Shown here one piece after another: positions 24,925 to 33,580 of a stretch of DNA of 33,693 nucleotides. The notes beneath the pieces were generated by a model. The model worked only from the letters and a program-made list of their open reading frames with translations, made no database searches and had not been told where the DNA came from. The stretch is from J038 sp034437535. GTDB taxonomy: Bacteria > Chloroflexota > Anaerolineae > Aggregatilineales > Phototrophicaceae. The stretch covers positions 1 through 33,693 of the forward strand of contig DAOTTZ010000187.1 of the NCBI GenBank assembly GCA_034437535.1. Direction: 5' to 3'. Every line of letters starts with the position of its first letter. Position 1 is the first letter of the stretch. The position numbers were made by a program, and so were the translations under genes.

Positions 24925-25497
24925 ATGACGCACAACACATCGCCGCGTGCGATTGCACTGGTCGGGATGCCGGGTGCTGGCAAGACCTTGTGTGCCAAAC
25001 ACCTGGAAGCACGCGGTTTTTATCAGTTCCGCTTTGGGGGCATCATCACGGATGAAGTCACCCGGCGGGGGTGGCCCATCAAACCGGAAAACGAACGGAT
25101 CGTCCGGGAAGAATTCCGGCGTGAAGACGGCATGGACGCAATTGCCAAGCGTGCCCTGCCACATCTAAAGACAGCTCTGGAAAATCACCCCAGCATCATC
25201 ATTGATGGCCTGTACAGCTTCAGTGAGTATAAGACGCTCAAGCCGGAATTAGGGGGGGGGATGATCTTGATTGCCATCGCTTGCCCGCGTGCTTTGCGTT
25301 ACGACCGGCTGGCGAACCGGCCTGAACGCCCGCTGACCCATGCAGAAGCCGAGCGCCGTGATTATCAGGAGATCGAAACGCTGGAAAAGGGCGGGCCGAT
25401 TGCCATGGCGGATTATACCCTGGTCAATGACCTGGACTCTAAAGCGATTCTCGATCAATTAGATGCTTTACTGGGGAAGTTATACGTCACACCGTAA
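24925..25497 (+). CDS. Small P-loop kinase, dephospho-CoA/nucleotide kinase-like
   Basis: The 190-residue protein has Walker A GMPGAGKT (14-21) and continues with the LCAKHLEARGF helix typical of small kinases that phosphorylate nucleotides or CoA precursors. A FGGIITDEV segment follows, with IIIDGLYSF (91-99) as Walker B and a lid-like RPERPLTHAEAERRD (132-146). It resembles the archaeal-type dephospho-CoA kinase/adenylate kinase-like group, but the substrate is not certain. ATG at 24925 is preferred over upstream in-frame starts because GAGGGA lies six bases ahead and residue 8 enters the P-loop strand. TATAAT at 24883-24888 gives a plausible own promoter. Its end overlaps the CheR gene by 11 bases, convergently. 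A run of nine G lies inside the gene (25252-25260). Confidence 0.75.
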   Translation: MTHNTSPRAIALVGMPGAGKTLCAKHLEARGFYQFRFGGIITDEVTRRGWPIKPENERIVREEFRREDGMDAIAKRALPHLKTALENHPSIIIDGLYSFSEYKTLKPELGGGMILIAIACPRALRYDRLANRPERPLTHAEAERRDYQEIETLEKGGPIAMADYTLVNDLDSKAILDQLDALLGKLYVTP

Positions 25498-26761
25498 GTC
25501 GTCGCCGTAGCGTACCGGCGGTCATCGGGCTGATGTCTAAAATCGGGCTGTCGTCTGTAAGTGGTGCGATGGCCCGCTGTGCATTTTGCCATAAGCGGTG
25601 TCGTCCGTTCGGGTCACCACTTTGCGCCATGAGCATCCCCAGTAAGTAACTCGCCAGCGGATGATTGCGCTGACAGTAAAGCGCGGCCTTGAGCGCATCC
25701 TGGCCGCGTTTGGTTTCCCCGGCATCCAGGTATAAAGTCGCCCGCAGGTAATGCGCGTTAGCATCCAGCGGATGGTGTTCTAATGCCTGGTCGAGGTGCC
25801 AGTGGGCCTGTTGCATGTCAGCACTCAGCGCGGCATAGAGAATATGACCGCTGGCATGGTTCGGCTGGTGCGTTAGCAGATCATCGAGGAGTGTACGCGC
25901 CGTCATCAGGTCATCACGCTGGAAGGCGGAAACAGCCTCCAGGTAATGATCGGGCCGGGCCAGTAGCGGCTGAGGGACTTGTCGCGGGTGTGCCTGGCCG
26001 CTTCTATGCTGATGGCGGTAAACGGTGACGCCATCAAGCGTCACACTGGATACGCGCCCGGTCGCATGGTGGATTGTCTCCGACGAGCCGAGTAAAAGCC
26101 ATCCATCCGCCGCGAGTGCATCCAGCAAGAGATGCTCGGCTTGTTCGCGGGCTTCCGGGCTGAAGTACAACAGCACATTGCGGCACAAAATCAAGTCATT
26201 GCCGGGTGGCATGTCGCCATCCAGAATGTTGGCCGCCTGGAAGTGAACCGACTGCATCAAGGTGCCGTCAATACACCAGCGGTTCCCACAGGGAGAGAAA
26301 TATTGCGTCTGGAAATCGGGTGGGGCAATGCGAAAGGCCCATTCCCGGTATGCGCCGGCCCGTGCAATAGCCAGGGCATGGGTGTTCAGGTCAAGGCCGG
26401 TGATGGTAGCACGCCGGCCAGCCTCTTGAGCCAGAATCGCCAGAGAATAGGCTTCTTCCCCGGTCGCACATCCCACGCTCAACATACGCACAGGATCAGT
26501 CAATTGTGGCAAGATATACCGTTGTAAGGCTTGCCACTGTCCGGTATCCCGCAGGAAATAGGTCTCACCGATGGTCAGGTCGTGGATGATCTTCTGCCAC
26601 AGTGGCGAGTCATCCGGTTGGCGGTGTAAGTCATGGTAGAGTGCGTGGGCGGGTACCGACGCCAAGACATCCGCCAGCATGACTTCCAGGTGAGTCTTAA
26701 CCGCGATTCCGGTGCGATCTTCGATCAATTGCGCTACATCATAAGCGTTGAATGTCGTCAT
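25487..26761 (-). CDS. CheR-type methyltransferase with C-terminal TPR-like region
   Basis: The 424-residue protein shows a CheR N-terminal segment (1-70) ending TIGETYFLRD. The SAM-binding motif SVGCATGEEAYSLA lies at 95-108, then LDLNTHALAIARAGAYREWAFR, in pieces, and DLILCRNVLLYF (189-200), all classic for glutamate O-methyltransferases that act on chemoreceptors. Residues 280-400 look like TPRs (ASGHILYAALSADMQQAHWHLDQALEHHPLDANAHYLRATLYLDAG, seen in pieces). No other chemotaxis gene is present in the window, so it may act in another signalling route. Start ATG at 26761 is chosen; an in-frame ATG lies two codons earlier. A TATAAT ends six bases before 26761, so the message may be leaderless. 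Confidence 0.85.
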   Translation of the reverse strand: MTTFNAYDVAQLIEDRTGIAVKTHLEVMLADVLASVPAHALYHDLHRQPDDSPLWQKIIHDLTIGETYFLRDTGQWQALQRYILPQLTDPVRMLSVGCATGEEAYSLAILAQEAGRRATITGLDLNTHALAIARAGAYREWAFRIAPPDFQTQYFSPCGNRWCIDGTLMQSVHFQAANILDGDMPPGNDLILCRNVLLYFSPEAREQAEHLLLDALAADGWLLLGSSETIHHATGRVSSVTLDGVTVYRHQHRSGQAHPRQVPQPLLARPDHYLEAVSAFQRDDLMTARTLLDDLLTHQPNHASGHILYAALSADMQQAHWHLDQALEHHPLDANAHYLRATLYLDAGETKRGQDALKAALYCQRNHPLASYLLGMLMAQSGDPNGRHRLWQNAQRAIAPLTDDSPILDISPMTAGTLRRRLTV

Positions 26762-26883
26762 AACCATATTATAGCCAGCCCCGGCAGGCGAAAGAATTGT
26801 CTTCTGCGGTTTCCCCTGTTTCGGTTAAAAATGCGGTAGGAGCAGGTTAATTAACGGATTGCAAGCCAACATCAGGGGTTTTG

Positions 26884-26892
26884 TGGTATATT
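26884..26892 (+). promoter_or_regulatory. Extended -10 promoter candidate for the secreted protein/cytochrome operon
   Basis: TGG-TATATT is an extended -10 (TGn plus five of six TATAAT matches). No good -35 is at 17 bases, which such promoters can lack. Transcription would start near 26899 and give a leader of about 150 nt. Confidence 0.4.
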
Positions 26893-26898
26893 GAGCGT

Positions 26899-27049
26899 GT
26901 ACTTTAGCAGATGGATAAATTGTCGGTTGCTCAGGCGGCGGGTCAACCGTTAAATGGGCGTGTATAGGCCGCCCAGAATGTTATGCCAAAGCCGCCGATT
27001 TTATATACCCATCCTGTTTGACAATCACTAATTGCGGAGAAACCCGGTC
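26899..27049 (+). promoter_or_regulatory. Structured 5' leader (unassigned RNA element candidate)
   Basis: The leader has hairpin 1 (CGGTTG 26924-26929 with CAACCG 26944-26949) and hairpin 2 (TGGGCG 26955-26960 with CGCCCA 26970-26975), both perfect 6-bp stems. A GGCGGC in the loop of hairpin 1 (26934-26939) can pair with GCCGCC at 26991-26996, forming a pseudoknot, or with 26968-26973, disrupting hairpin 2. I do not recognise a known riboswitch class. No terminator stem with U run is seen before the GTG start, so any control would be on translation. Confidence 0.35.
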
Positions 27050-30000
27050 GTGCGTCGCATCTTGGCAGTACTTCTTATGTTGTTCAGCTTATGGCTGGTG
27101 GGCGGCGTGGCCGCGCAAGATAGCACCCAGCCAGAACCGGGTGATCCACCCGTGACGGCGTTAATTAGCGTCTCCGAACCGGACGAAGCCGGCGTGGTGA
27201 CGATTAGCGGGGCACAGGGCGCGGTCTTCCCGGCGGCGCAGGTTGCCATCCGCAATTTATTCACCGGGGCTACCGTCTATACGACGGCGGGCTTCACCGG
27301 GAGCTTTAGTGCGTCGCTGTATGGTCCTGGGCCGACGCCGTTTTTGGTTAGCCCGGCAGAAGACATCCCGCCTGATCTGCGGGATCGCCCTGGGTCCTTA
27401 CCAGGGGGGCCAGCGACGATTATTTATGGCAGTAACCCGGTACCGCGCCCCGTTGCCCAGGCGATCACCAGCTTGCAGGTAGATGGCGTGCTGGATGATT
27501 GGTCGGCTTATCCCCAGGCCCGTTTAATTGACCAGTTCTACGCCCTCATCAATGCGGATTCGCTCTACATCGGGTTCGAACGCGAAGCCCTGGATGGGGC
27601 TGAGGTCGTCGTCATTTTTACGCTGGATTCCATCACGTATGAACTGACGATTGACCCGCGCTTACCCCAGGCCGCGTTGATCCGTGAAATTGCCCCGACC
27701 GAACGTGAACAATCCGCGCTGGCTGTGGCGGTCGGTGTGGATACTGCCATTGAATTGCGGATCACGTTGGCCGCCATTGATGCCACCGTTGAAACGGCCA
27801 CCCTGGAGCAAATCTTCCTGCGGGTGGGGGCAGAACCACAAGACGTGACTACCACCGCAACCGAGATCCCGACATTTGCAGAACGGGATGGCATCGTCTA
27901 CCCGGATGGCCCGCTGGACGGAGACATCACACGTTTTTATATGGCTGGCCCGCTGGCCCAGGGAGCCTCGTTCTGGTCAGGCATCGGGCGGATCAACACG
28001 CTGACGCCATCCCCTGGTGATACCGTCACGCTAGAGATCGATGCCACATTACGAGTGCCGGAATTATCCGACTCTCTGCCAGACCTGAACCTGATCGGCC
28101 AGATTGGTTTGCAACCGATCACGGTTGGCTCAGACGGGGAACAGAACGTCACCGCCCGCTTTACTAACAATGGTTGGTCGAACATCCTGACCTCAACGGG
28201 ATTGGCTGTTGATAACGTCGTAGGGGATGTCAACCTTGAGACGATCACCGTCCCGGCGGCACAAGTCGTCCGGCGGGGAGATACGTTGCTGGCTGGTTTC
28301 CGCTTTACGTTGACCATCCCGAATAATTTGCCCCAGGGCTTATACGTGCCGACGTTTACCGGGCTGGCACGCATCGGCGATGGTGAGGTCTTCACCTGGC
28401 ACGACGCCGGGGTATTTGGCACCGGGCCAGGAGCGGGGCGGGTGCCATTTACACGCCTGCCTGTTGTCTTGAACATTGGCTCGGTGGATTCGGGCCGCTT
28501 GATGTGGTCGTTGTTCCACGACCAACCATCGGACGGGTCGCGGGGGATTCTCCCGGCAGAAGATGATGGCCTGACGGCTTTATCTAACCGGGTGCGCTAT
28601 AACAGCCCGACGTACATCTTATCCCCAGGCGCATATTCATTAGAGCCGTATCTGCTCAACCAGATGCCGAATGCTTACGACACCCAGACCACCCCCCTGA
28701 TTCCGTTATTGTTTCCCGGCGGGCGGGTGCAGGCGAACGTCACCGGGCCAGACGGCCAGACCGACGAATTGACCGATGCCCCGGTCACACAGAGCTTGAT
28801 CTCAACGGCGGCCCTGGACGAACGCGATGTCTTCGGCGGACAACCACCGCTCGATGTCTACCAGCTTGGGACGGCGAATTCAGCCTATCGCGCCTATGAG
28901 TTTGATCAATATGGGGCTTACACCATCGAACTCACCGGCAATGTAGATGACGTCAGCGGCAATCGATACGAAGGCGGCGGCCTCTACACACTCTTGATCG
29001 CGGAATTGCTCGACCTGACACCGGGTGTTCTACCGGGGACGCCGTTCGCGCTGGACGATGCGTTGTTCGTCGGTGGCCGAGTCTCACCCGCGTACCCCGC
29101 AGAGGTGACGGTCACCGTGACGGTCACGACGTTGGACGGCGACACATCAACCGTTGAGTTTACCGGGCAGGCGGATAATCACGGCTATTTCGACCTGGAA
29201 ACCGGCGGCTTTCGCTTCCTGGATGCTGGCGAATACCTGATTGATTATGAAGCACGATACACGGATGCAGACGGTCGATTGTGGGCCGCCAGCCTGCGAA
29301 GTGCAGGCATTATTGCCAGTGCCGGGCCGGATCTAGTCGCGCATGGTCAGCGTGGGGTTGATGGCGTGTTCGACGTCTATCGTCCGGCCTGGTTCAACAC
29401 TGATGTTTATCCGCCGTTTGAAGCCCTGGCTGATGTTGACTTGCGGCCTAATCTACCTTACTTCAGCGGTGATATTGCCTATATTCCCGACCAGCGTGAG
29501 AGTGGCTTACATACCGCGTTATCCGTCCAGGATACACAGCAGGCGTATCGTAACTGGCTTCAAAGTGGCTTGCCTGATGACTTCACGCTTTACGGCCTTG
29601 CCATTGAGCGACTGGCGGCCTTAGATGAGTTGCCGTTGTCGCCAGTATTAGGCGGCCCGTTGAATGCCTTCAGCGCGGCCTTACTGCAAGATTTCATCGT
29701 CAACAATGCGTATGCGTATATCAGTGTGGTGCGTCCGGCGGTCACGGTGCGGCAATTCGTCACCGGGAACGCAGAAGGCACCTTGCCGCTTTACTTCGAT
29801 AATGATGACCCGTTGAACGGTCAAATCGGCGCGGGGGAAGATGGCAATCTCCCCGGAGATTACCTATTCTTATTCGGCGGGGCTGTGGTGAAGAATGCGG
29901 AAGCGGGCGTTCGAGAAGCTGTGCCGTATGCCGCGCTGGGTATCGTGCGGCCAGATGATGAGGCGGCGCGGGTGGTGCCACCCCTGCGCGGGGAAAAGGA

Positions 30001-30787
30001 CGACGCCATCCCGCCACTTCGTATCGTTGATGGCACAGCGGTGGATGCCTTTGTGCATCTAACCGGTTTGCGTCCGGGCCAACTTTTGCCGCAGGGCACC
30101 CGTTTGAGCTTCGCCGGGCAGGTCGCGCCCACGCTCCCGACCACTGTCGATGTCTTGATTACCGCGCCGGATGGCTCGCAGATGGCGGCGACCGCTCGCA
30201 CCAACCCGACCGGTTATTTTTACCTGGATACACTCGATCTGACCGCTGATTTGCCCGGTCGCTGGTTGGTAACAGTACGGACAACCCCCGGCCAAGATAC
30301 GTCAACCGGGCCGGTGCCAGCGGCCATCCCTAACGGTAGACTTCCCGGTGGGGCGCAGACCTTCCCGATTTACGTCTTGCCAGCGGATCCAACCGTGTTG
30401 GATTGGTCGTTAAATGGCGATGCCGATCTTAATTATGTGCCGGGGAACTCGCTCAACCTGAGTGTTGACATTCCGGATACCTGGACAGAGGCGTCGGCCT
30501 TTTTCAGCACGACGACGCCAGCATATCTGATGGAAGCCGCTGAGTTGCAGATCTTTGCGACCTCGGCATCGTATCAATTCAACCCGTTCGGATTGTCCGA
30601 GCGATTCCCGTTTGAAGTCTCCGGTGCTGGTGATGGGCCGAGTGGGTCGGACGTGGTGACGGTCACGTTCTTCGTCACCGGGCTGGATGACACCGGGACG
30701 CTTGTTGGCGGGTATCGTCAATTATTCATCTTTCATGACCGTTTGATCTCGGTCGATGCCAGGGAGGCCATGCTTGAAGAAGAATAA
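27050..30787 (+). CDS. Large secreted beta-rich protein of unknown function
   Basis: The product, about 1245 residues, starts with a signal peptide (RRILAVLLMLFSLWLVGG, then VAAQD). GTG at 27050 is preferred because GGAG lies ten bases upstream and the signal peptide begins there; the earlier in-frame TTG (27032) lacks a ribosome site. Residues 140-225 (LQVDGVLDDWSAYPQ, then ADSLYIGFERE) resemble the DOMON/CBM9-like fold that binds sugars or haem. The rest is rich in Thr, Gly, Asp and short beta strands, with several Ig-like stretches (for example TVTVTVTTLDGDTSTVEFTG near 690-710). No membrane anchor or sorting signal is seen at the C terminus. It overlaps the cytochrome gene by 14 bases, so the two are probably co-translated and may form one outer-surface assembly. 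Function unknown. Confidence 0.8.
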   Translation: MRRILAVLLMLFSLWLVGGVAAQDSTQPEPGDPPVTALISVSEPDEAGVVTISGAQGAVFPAAQVAIRNLFTGATVYTTAGFTGSFSASLYGPGPTPFLVSPAEDIPPDLRDRPGSLPGGPATIIYGSNPVPRPVAQAITSLQVDGVLDDWSAYPQARLIDQFYALINADSLYIGFEREALDGAEVVVIFTLDSITYELTIDPRLPQAALIREIAPTEREQSALAVAVGVDTAIELRITLAAIDATVETATLEQIFLRVGAEPQDVTTTATEIPTFAERDGIVYPDGPLDGDITRFYMAGPLAQGASFWSGIGRINTLTPSPGDTVTLEIDATLRVPELSDSLPDLNLIGQIGLQPITVGSDGEQNVTARFTNNGWSNILTSTGLAVDNVVGDVNLETITVPAAQVVRRGDTLLAGFRFTLTIPNNLPQGLYVPTFTGLARIGDGEVFTWHDAGVFGTGPGAGRVPFTRLPVVLNIGSVDSGRLMWSLFHDQPSDGSRGILPAEDDGLTALSNRVRYNSPTYILSPGAYSLEPYLLNQMPNAYDTQTTPLIPLLFPGGRVQANVTGPDGQTDELTDAPVTQSLISTAALDERDVFGGQPPLDVYQLGTANSAYRAYEFDQYGAYTIELTGNVDDVSGNRYEGGGLYTLLIAELLDLTPGVLPGTPFALDDALFVGGRVSPAYPAEVTVTVTVTTLDGDTSTVEFTGQADNHGYFDLETGGFRFLDAGEYLIDYEARYTDADGRLWAASLRSAGIIASAGPDLVAHGQRGVDGVFDVYRPAWFNTDVYPPFEALADVDLRPNLPYFSGDIAYIPDQRESGLHTALSVQDTQQAYRNWLQSGLPDDFTLYGLAIERLAALDELPLSPVLGGPLNAFSAALLQDFIVNNAYAYISVVRPAVTVRQFVTGNAEGTLPLYFDNDDPLNGQIGAGEDGNLPGDYLFLFGGAVVKNAEAGVREAVPYAALGIVRPDDEAARVVPPLRGEKDDAIPPLRIVDGTAVDAFVHLTGLRPGQLLPQGTRLSFAGQVAPTLPTTVDVLITAPDGSQMAATARTNPTGYFYLDTLDLTADLPGRWLVTVRTTPGQDTSTGPVPAAIPNGRLPGGAQTFPIYVLPADPTVLDWSLNGDADLNYVPGNSLNLSVDIPDTWTEASAFFSTTTPAYLMEAAELQIFATSASYQFNPFGLSERFPFEVSGAGDGPSGSDVVTVTFFVTGLDDTGTLVGGYRQLFIFHDRLISVDAREAMLEEE

Positions 30788-32528
30788 AGCCTTCATCTTG
30801 ATGATCGCGGTTTGTGCGGTTGTACTGGGGGTTGCCGGTGCCATCGCACAGACCAACCCGCTGTATCAACTTCCATCTGCCAATGCGCCTCTCTCCACGG
30901 GCGGGACGATGGATCTCTCTACCAACGGGCGTACACTTGTCGTCTCGAATATGCTGAACGATACGATCTCGCTGGTCGATGTGGCCCAGCGGATCTTAAT
31001 CACAGAGGTCGTCGTCGGGGAAGATCCGCGTGGGGTGAGCCTGACACCGGATGATGGCCGGGTGCTGGTCGTCAACCGGGCTGATGGCACCTTATCTGTG
31101 GTCGAAATTGAGACTCAAAGCGTGATCGCCTCTTACCCGGTCGGGGTGTTACCGTATGCGGTCGTCACGACCGATGACCAGATCGCGTATGTATCCCTTC
31201 AAGGGGAAGATGCTATCATCGCCATTGATTACACGACCGGGGCGATTGTGGATCGCATTGCAACACCAGATGCACCGTTCGGCCTGACCTTGTGGGGTGA
31301 TGACTTTCTTTATGTCAGTCATCTATGGTCAGCAGATTTTAGCCTGATCTACCTGCCACAATCGACCGTGACGCGCACCATCAGTACGGGTGACATCACC
31401 GCGTTGTCGCCCTCAATTGCCATTGATCGCACCGAAGGCCGTGCGTATCTGCCACAGAGCCGGAGCTATGCCAATAACCCGGCGTTGACCTTCGACTCCG
31501 CTGTGATGCCGGAAATCAACGTCGTTGACCTCACGACGCTGGGTGTCGTCCAGGATGATCGTGTGACGCTAGATCTGGCAGATCGTCCGGTGAATATGCC
31601 CTTTGCCGTCGCGTATGATCCGGTGCGGGAATGGATCTTCGCGGTCAATGCCGGGACGAACGATGTGTCGATCATCGAGACGGCCAGCGGAATCGCGGTC
31701 GGGCATATTCCAGTCGGCAGTAATCCACGTCATGCCATCCTCAGCTTTGACAATGTGTTTCTTTACGTCCACAATGCGCTTGAAGGATCGGTCACGGTGG
31801 TGAATACCCGCGATCTGGTCGTCGATGATGTCCTGCCGATCAGCGATTTGCGAGTCACGATTGACGAATTATTCGGCGCGGAGTTGTTCCACACAGCCGA
31901 AGACCCCCGCATGGGCGCACGCACACTTAGTTGTGCCAGTTGCCACTTTGACGGCGGCTCTGATGGGCGCGTGTGGGCTGGCGTGGGTGATGAACCGTTG
32001 AATACCCCGGTGCTTTATGATTTGCTAGCGACCGCGCCCTATAACTGGGCGGGGGATTGGGACGAACTGACCGATGCTGAGATCAAAATCCGGGAGTTAC
32101 AATTTGGCTCCGGCCTGCTGGAACAACCCCCGAATCCTGCGCTAGGGGAGGCTCATGCCGGGTTATCGCTGGATCTGGATCTGTTGGCAGTCTATGTCGG
32201 GTCGTTGGATGGGCCGGTCTCACCGTATCGACCGGATAGCGAGACGCTGGCGCGTGGGATGGCGGTCTTTGAAGAACTTGATTGTGCCAGTTGTCATAGT
32301 GGCGAACACTTTACAGACGGCATGCAATATGATGTCGGCACGGGGGGCGACTATGACACACCGACTCTGCTGTGGTTGTGGCAAAGTGCGCCTTACTTCC
32401 ACGATGGCCGGGCGGAAACACTGACCGATGTCTTCGTGCTTCCAGGCGCACATCAGGTCATCGACGAACTTTCTGCCGATGATGTGCAAGACCTGGTGGA
32501 TTATCTGTTGAGCCTGCCGGATGCCTAA
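30774..32528 (+). CDS. Exported beta-propeller/di-haem cytochrome c fusion
   Basis: The 584-residue protein has a signal peptide (MKKNKAFILMIAVCAVVLGV, then AGAIAQ). Next comes a beta-propeller of YVTN type (about 35-365) with repeated blades such as VSNMLNDTISLVDVAQRILI and AVNAGTNDVSIIETASGIAV. The last 200 residues are a di-haem cytochrome c peroxidase/MauG-like part. It has haem motifs CASCH at 387-391 and 504-508 and the family end motif PTLLWLWQSAPYFHDGRAETL, in pieces. It should bind two c-type haems outside the membrane and pass or use electrons. TTG at 30774 is chosen: AGGGAGG ends six bases before it and a clean signal peptide follows. The in-frame ATG at 30756 would lie upstream of that site. 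It overlaps the preceding gene. Confidence 0.85.
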   Translation: MKKNKAFILMIAVCAVVLGVAGAIAQTNPLYQLPSANAPLSTGGTMDLSTNGRTLVVSNMLNDTISLVDVAQRILITEVVVGEDPRGVSLTPDDGRVLVVNRADGTLSVVEIETQSVIASYPVGVLPYAVVTTDDQIAYVSLQGEDAIIAIDYTTGAIVDRIATPDAPFGLTLWGDDFLYVSHLWSADFSLIYLPQSTVTRTISTGDITALSPSIAIDRTEGRAYLPQSRSYANNPALTFDSAVMPEINVVDLTTLGVVQDDRVTLDLADRPVNMPFAVAYDPVREWIFAVNAGTNDVSIIETASGIAVGHIPVGSNPRHAILSFDNVFLYVHNALEGSVTVVNTRDLVVDDVLPISDLRVTIDELFGAELFHTAEDPRMGARTLSCASCHFDGGSDGRVWAGVGDEPLNTPVLYDLLATAPYNWAGDWDELTDAEIKIRELQFGSGLLEQPPNPALGEAHAGLSLDLDLLAVYVGSLDGPVSPYRPDSETLARGMAVFEELDCASCHSGEHFTDGMQYDVGTGGDYDTPTLLWLWQSAPYFHDGRAETLTDVFVLPGAHQVIDELSADDVQDLVDYLLSLPDA

Positions 32529-32584
32529 CGATGACCGGATTTTGACGATAGTCATTGCGAGGGCTTAAGCACAAAGTTTACCGC

Positions 32585-32614
32585 TTGCAACTTTGGTCTA
32601 AATGGGTGTATTAT
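32585..32614 (+). promoter_or_regulatory. Promoter candidate of the DtxR-family regulator gene
   Basis: TTGCAA (32585-32590, four of six), an 18-base spacer and TATTAT (32609-32614, five of six) form a fair sigma-70 promoter. Transcription would start near 32621, 43 bases before the ATG. The dyad at 32605-32639 covers the -10 and the start site. Confidence 0.5.
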
Positions 32615-32639
32615 AAAAGATGACCATCATAAAAACACC
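32605..32639. promoter_or_regulatory. Imperfect dyad over the regulator promoter (possible autoregulatory operator)
   Basis: The 35-base element begins GGTGT and ends ACACC (perfect 5-bp outer arms). Further in, matches are scattered (TT/AA and GATGACCATC, eight of ten palindromic). DtxR/MntR regulators commonly bind AT-rich dyads over their own or target promoters. The imperfect centre makes this tentative. Confidence 0.35.
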
Positions 32640-32663
32640 GAATGTAAGGTAGACTGAAGCGCA

Positions 32664-33350
32664 ATGAGTGTCAGTTCCGCAATGCAAGAATATCTGGCCG
32701 AGGCGTACCGGCTGGCCCATTACCAACCGGATGATCCCTACGTCTCGACATCGGCCCTGGCGGCGGTTATGGGGGTCTCTGCACCCGCAGTGACTCGTAT
32801 GGTGCAACGCCTGAAGGAAGCTAACTTTATCGATCATGAACCTTATCAGGGCATCAAGCTGACGCCAGCAGGCGAACGCGAAGCCCTGTTGAACATTCGT
32901 AAGCATCGTCTGGTTGAGCGTTTCCTGGTCGATGTGATGCAATTTGGCTGGCATGAAGTCCATGATGCGGCTGATGAATTGGGTGAGGCCGTCAGTGATA
33001 AGGTCGTCAGCCGCATGGAGCAGATGGCCGGTTACCCCCGGCGATGCCCGCATGGCGAGCCGATTCCGTCTGCCGAGGCGGTGATGCCCGTTGTGGTAGA
33101 TTTCCCGCTCACGGCGGCGGATGTCGAGCAGGTCTATTACGTCAGCCGCACCAACACGCACGACGAAGAAAAACTCAAATATCTGGATACACTGGGGCTA
33201 AAGCCCGGTGTCCTGTTCGAATTACTGTCGCGTGCGCCATTTGAAGGACCGCTTCAGGTTCGCATTGATGACCAGACGCAGTTCGTCGGTCATTCTTTGG
33301 CCCAGGTTGTGCGTGTGTGTTACGAAGCAGATTTTGAACTCGACTATTAA
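32664..33350 (+). CDS. DtxR/MntR-family metal-dependent transcriptional regulator
   Basis: The 228-residue protein has a winged helix-turn-helix (about 25-70: STSALAAVMGVSAPAVTRMVQRL, in pieces), a dimerisation and metal-binding domain (75-140) and a C-terminal SH3-like FeoA domain (about 150-225). Family motifs RKHRLVERFL and CPHGEPIPS are present. By alignment, the DtxR site-1 ligands His79, Glu83 and His98 are kept (His81, Glu85, His100). Met10 of DtxR (Asp8 in MntR) is Glu9, Cys102 is Asp104, Glu105 is Gly107 and His106 is Glu108. The acidic residue 9 leans towards manganese-type sensing, but the second site differs from both models. No metal transporter is adjacent, so the targets may include itself. 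It overlaps the DUF423 remnant by three bases, convergently. Confidence 0.9.
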   Translation: MSVSSAMQEYLAEAYRLAHYQPDDPYVSTSALAAVMGVSAPAVTRMVQRLKEANFIDHEPYQGIKLTPAGEREALLNIRKHRLVERFLVDVMQFGWHEVHDAADELGEAVSDKVVSRMEQMAGYPRRCPHGEPIPSAEAVMPVVVDFPLTAADVEQVYYVSRTNTHDEEKLKYLDTLGLKPGVLFELLSRAPFEGPLQVRIDDQTQFVGHSLAQVVRVCYEADFELDY

Positions 33351-33580
33351 GCCGATTGCCACGCGCTGTAAGCCGTCAGCCCCCAGCTTACGATCAACGC
33401 GGTGCCGCCGATAGGTGCCACCGCCCCCATAATCCCAAGATCCGCAATTGCCAGAATATACAAACTGCCGGAGAAGATGATCGTGCCCACTGTCATCAAA
33501 TAACCGGCCCACCGGATTAACCGACTCGTGTCACGGGTCGTCAACCACGCCACACCGAATAACGCCACCGCATGATACAT
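33347..33580 (-). pseudogene. DUF423 membrane protein, 5'-truncated
   Basis: The 77 codons from MYHAVALFGVAWL to the stop match the last two thirds of DUF423 (YgdD-like) proteins, small membrane proteins of unknown function, normally about 115-130 residues. Three hydrophobic segments remain. The family usually has an N-terminal helix and a GAHG region before the MYHA motif. Here the frame instead runs into unrelated sequence (IRRH and before), which looks like the end of an insertion element. The gene is therefore probably broken at about 33580. A low-level product could still be made from the internal ATG, but no ribosome site is evident. Confidence 0.65.
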
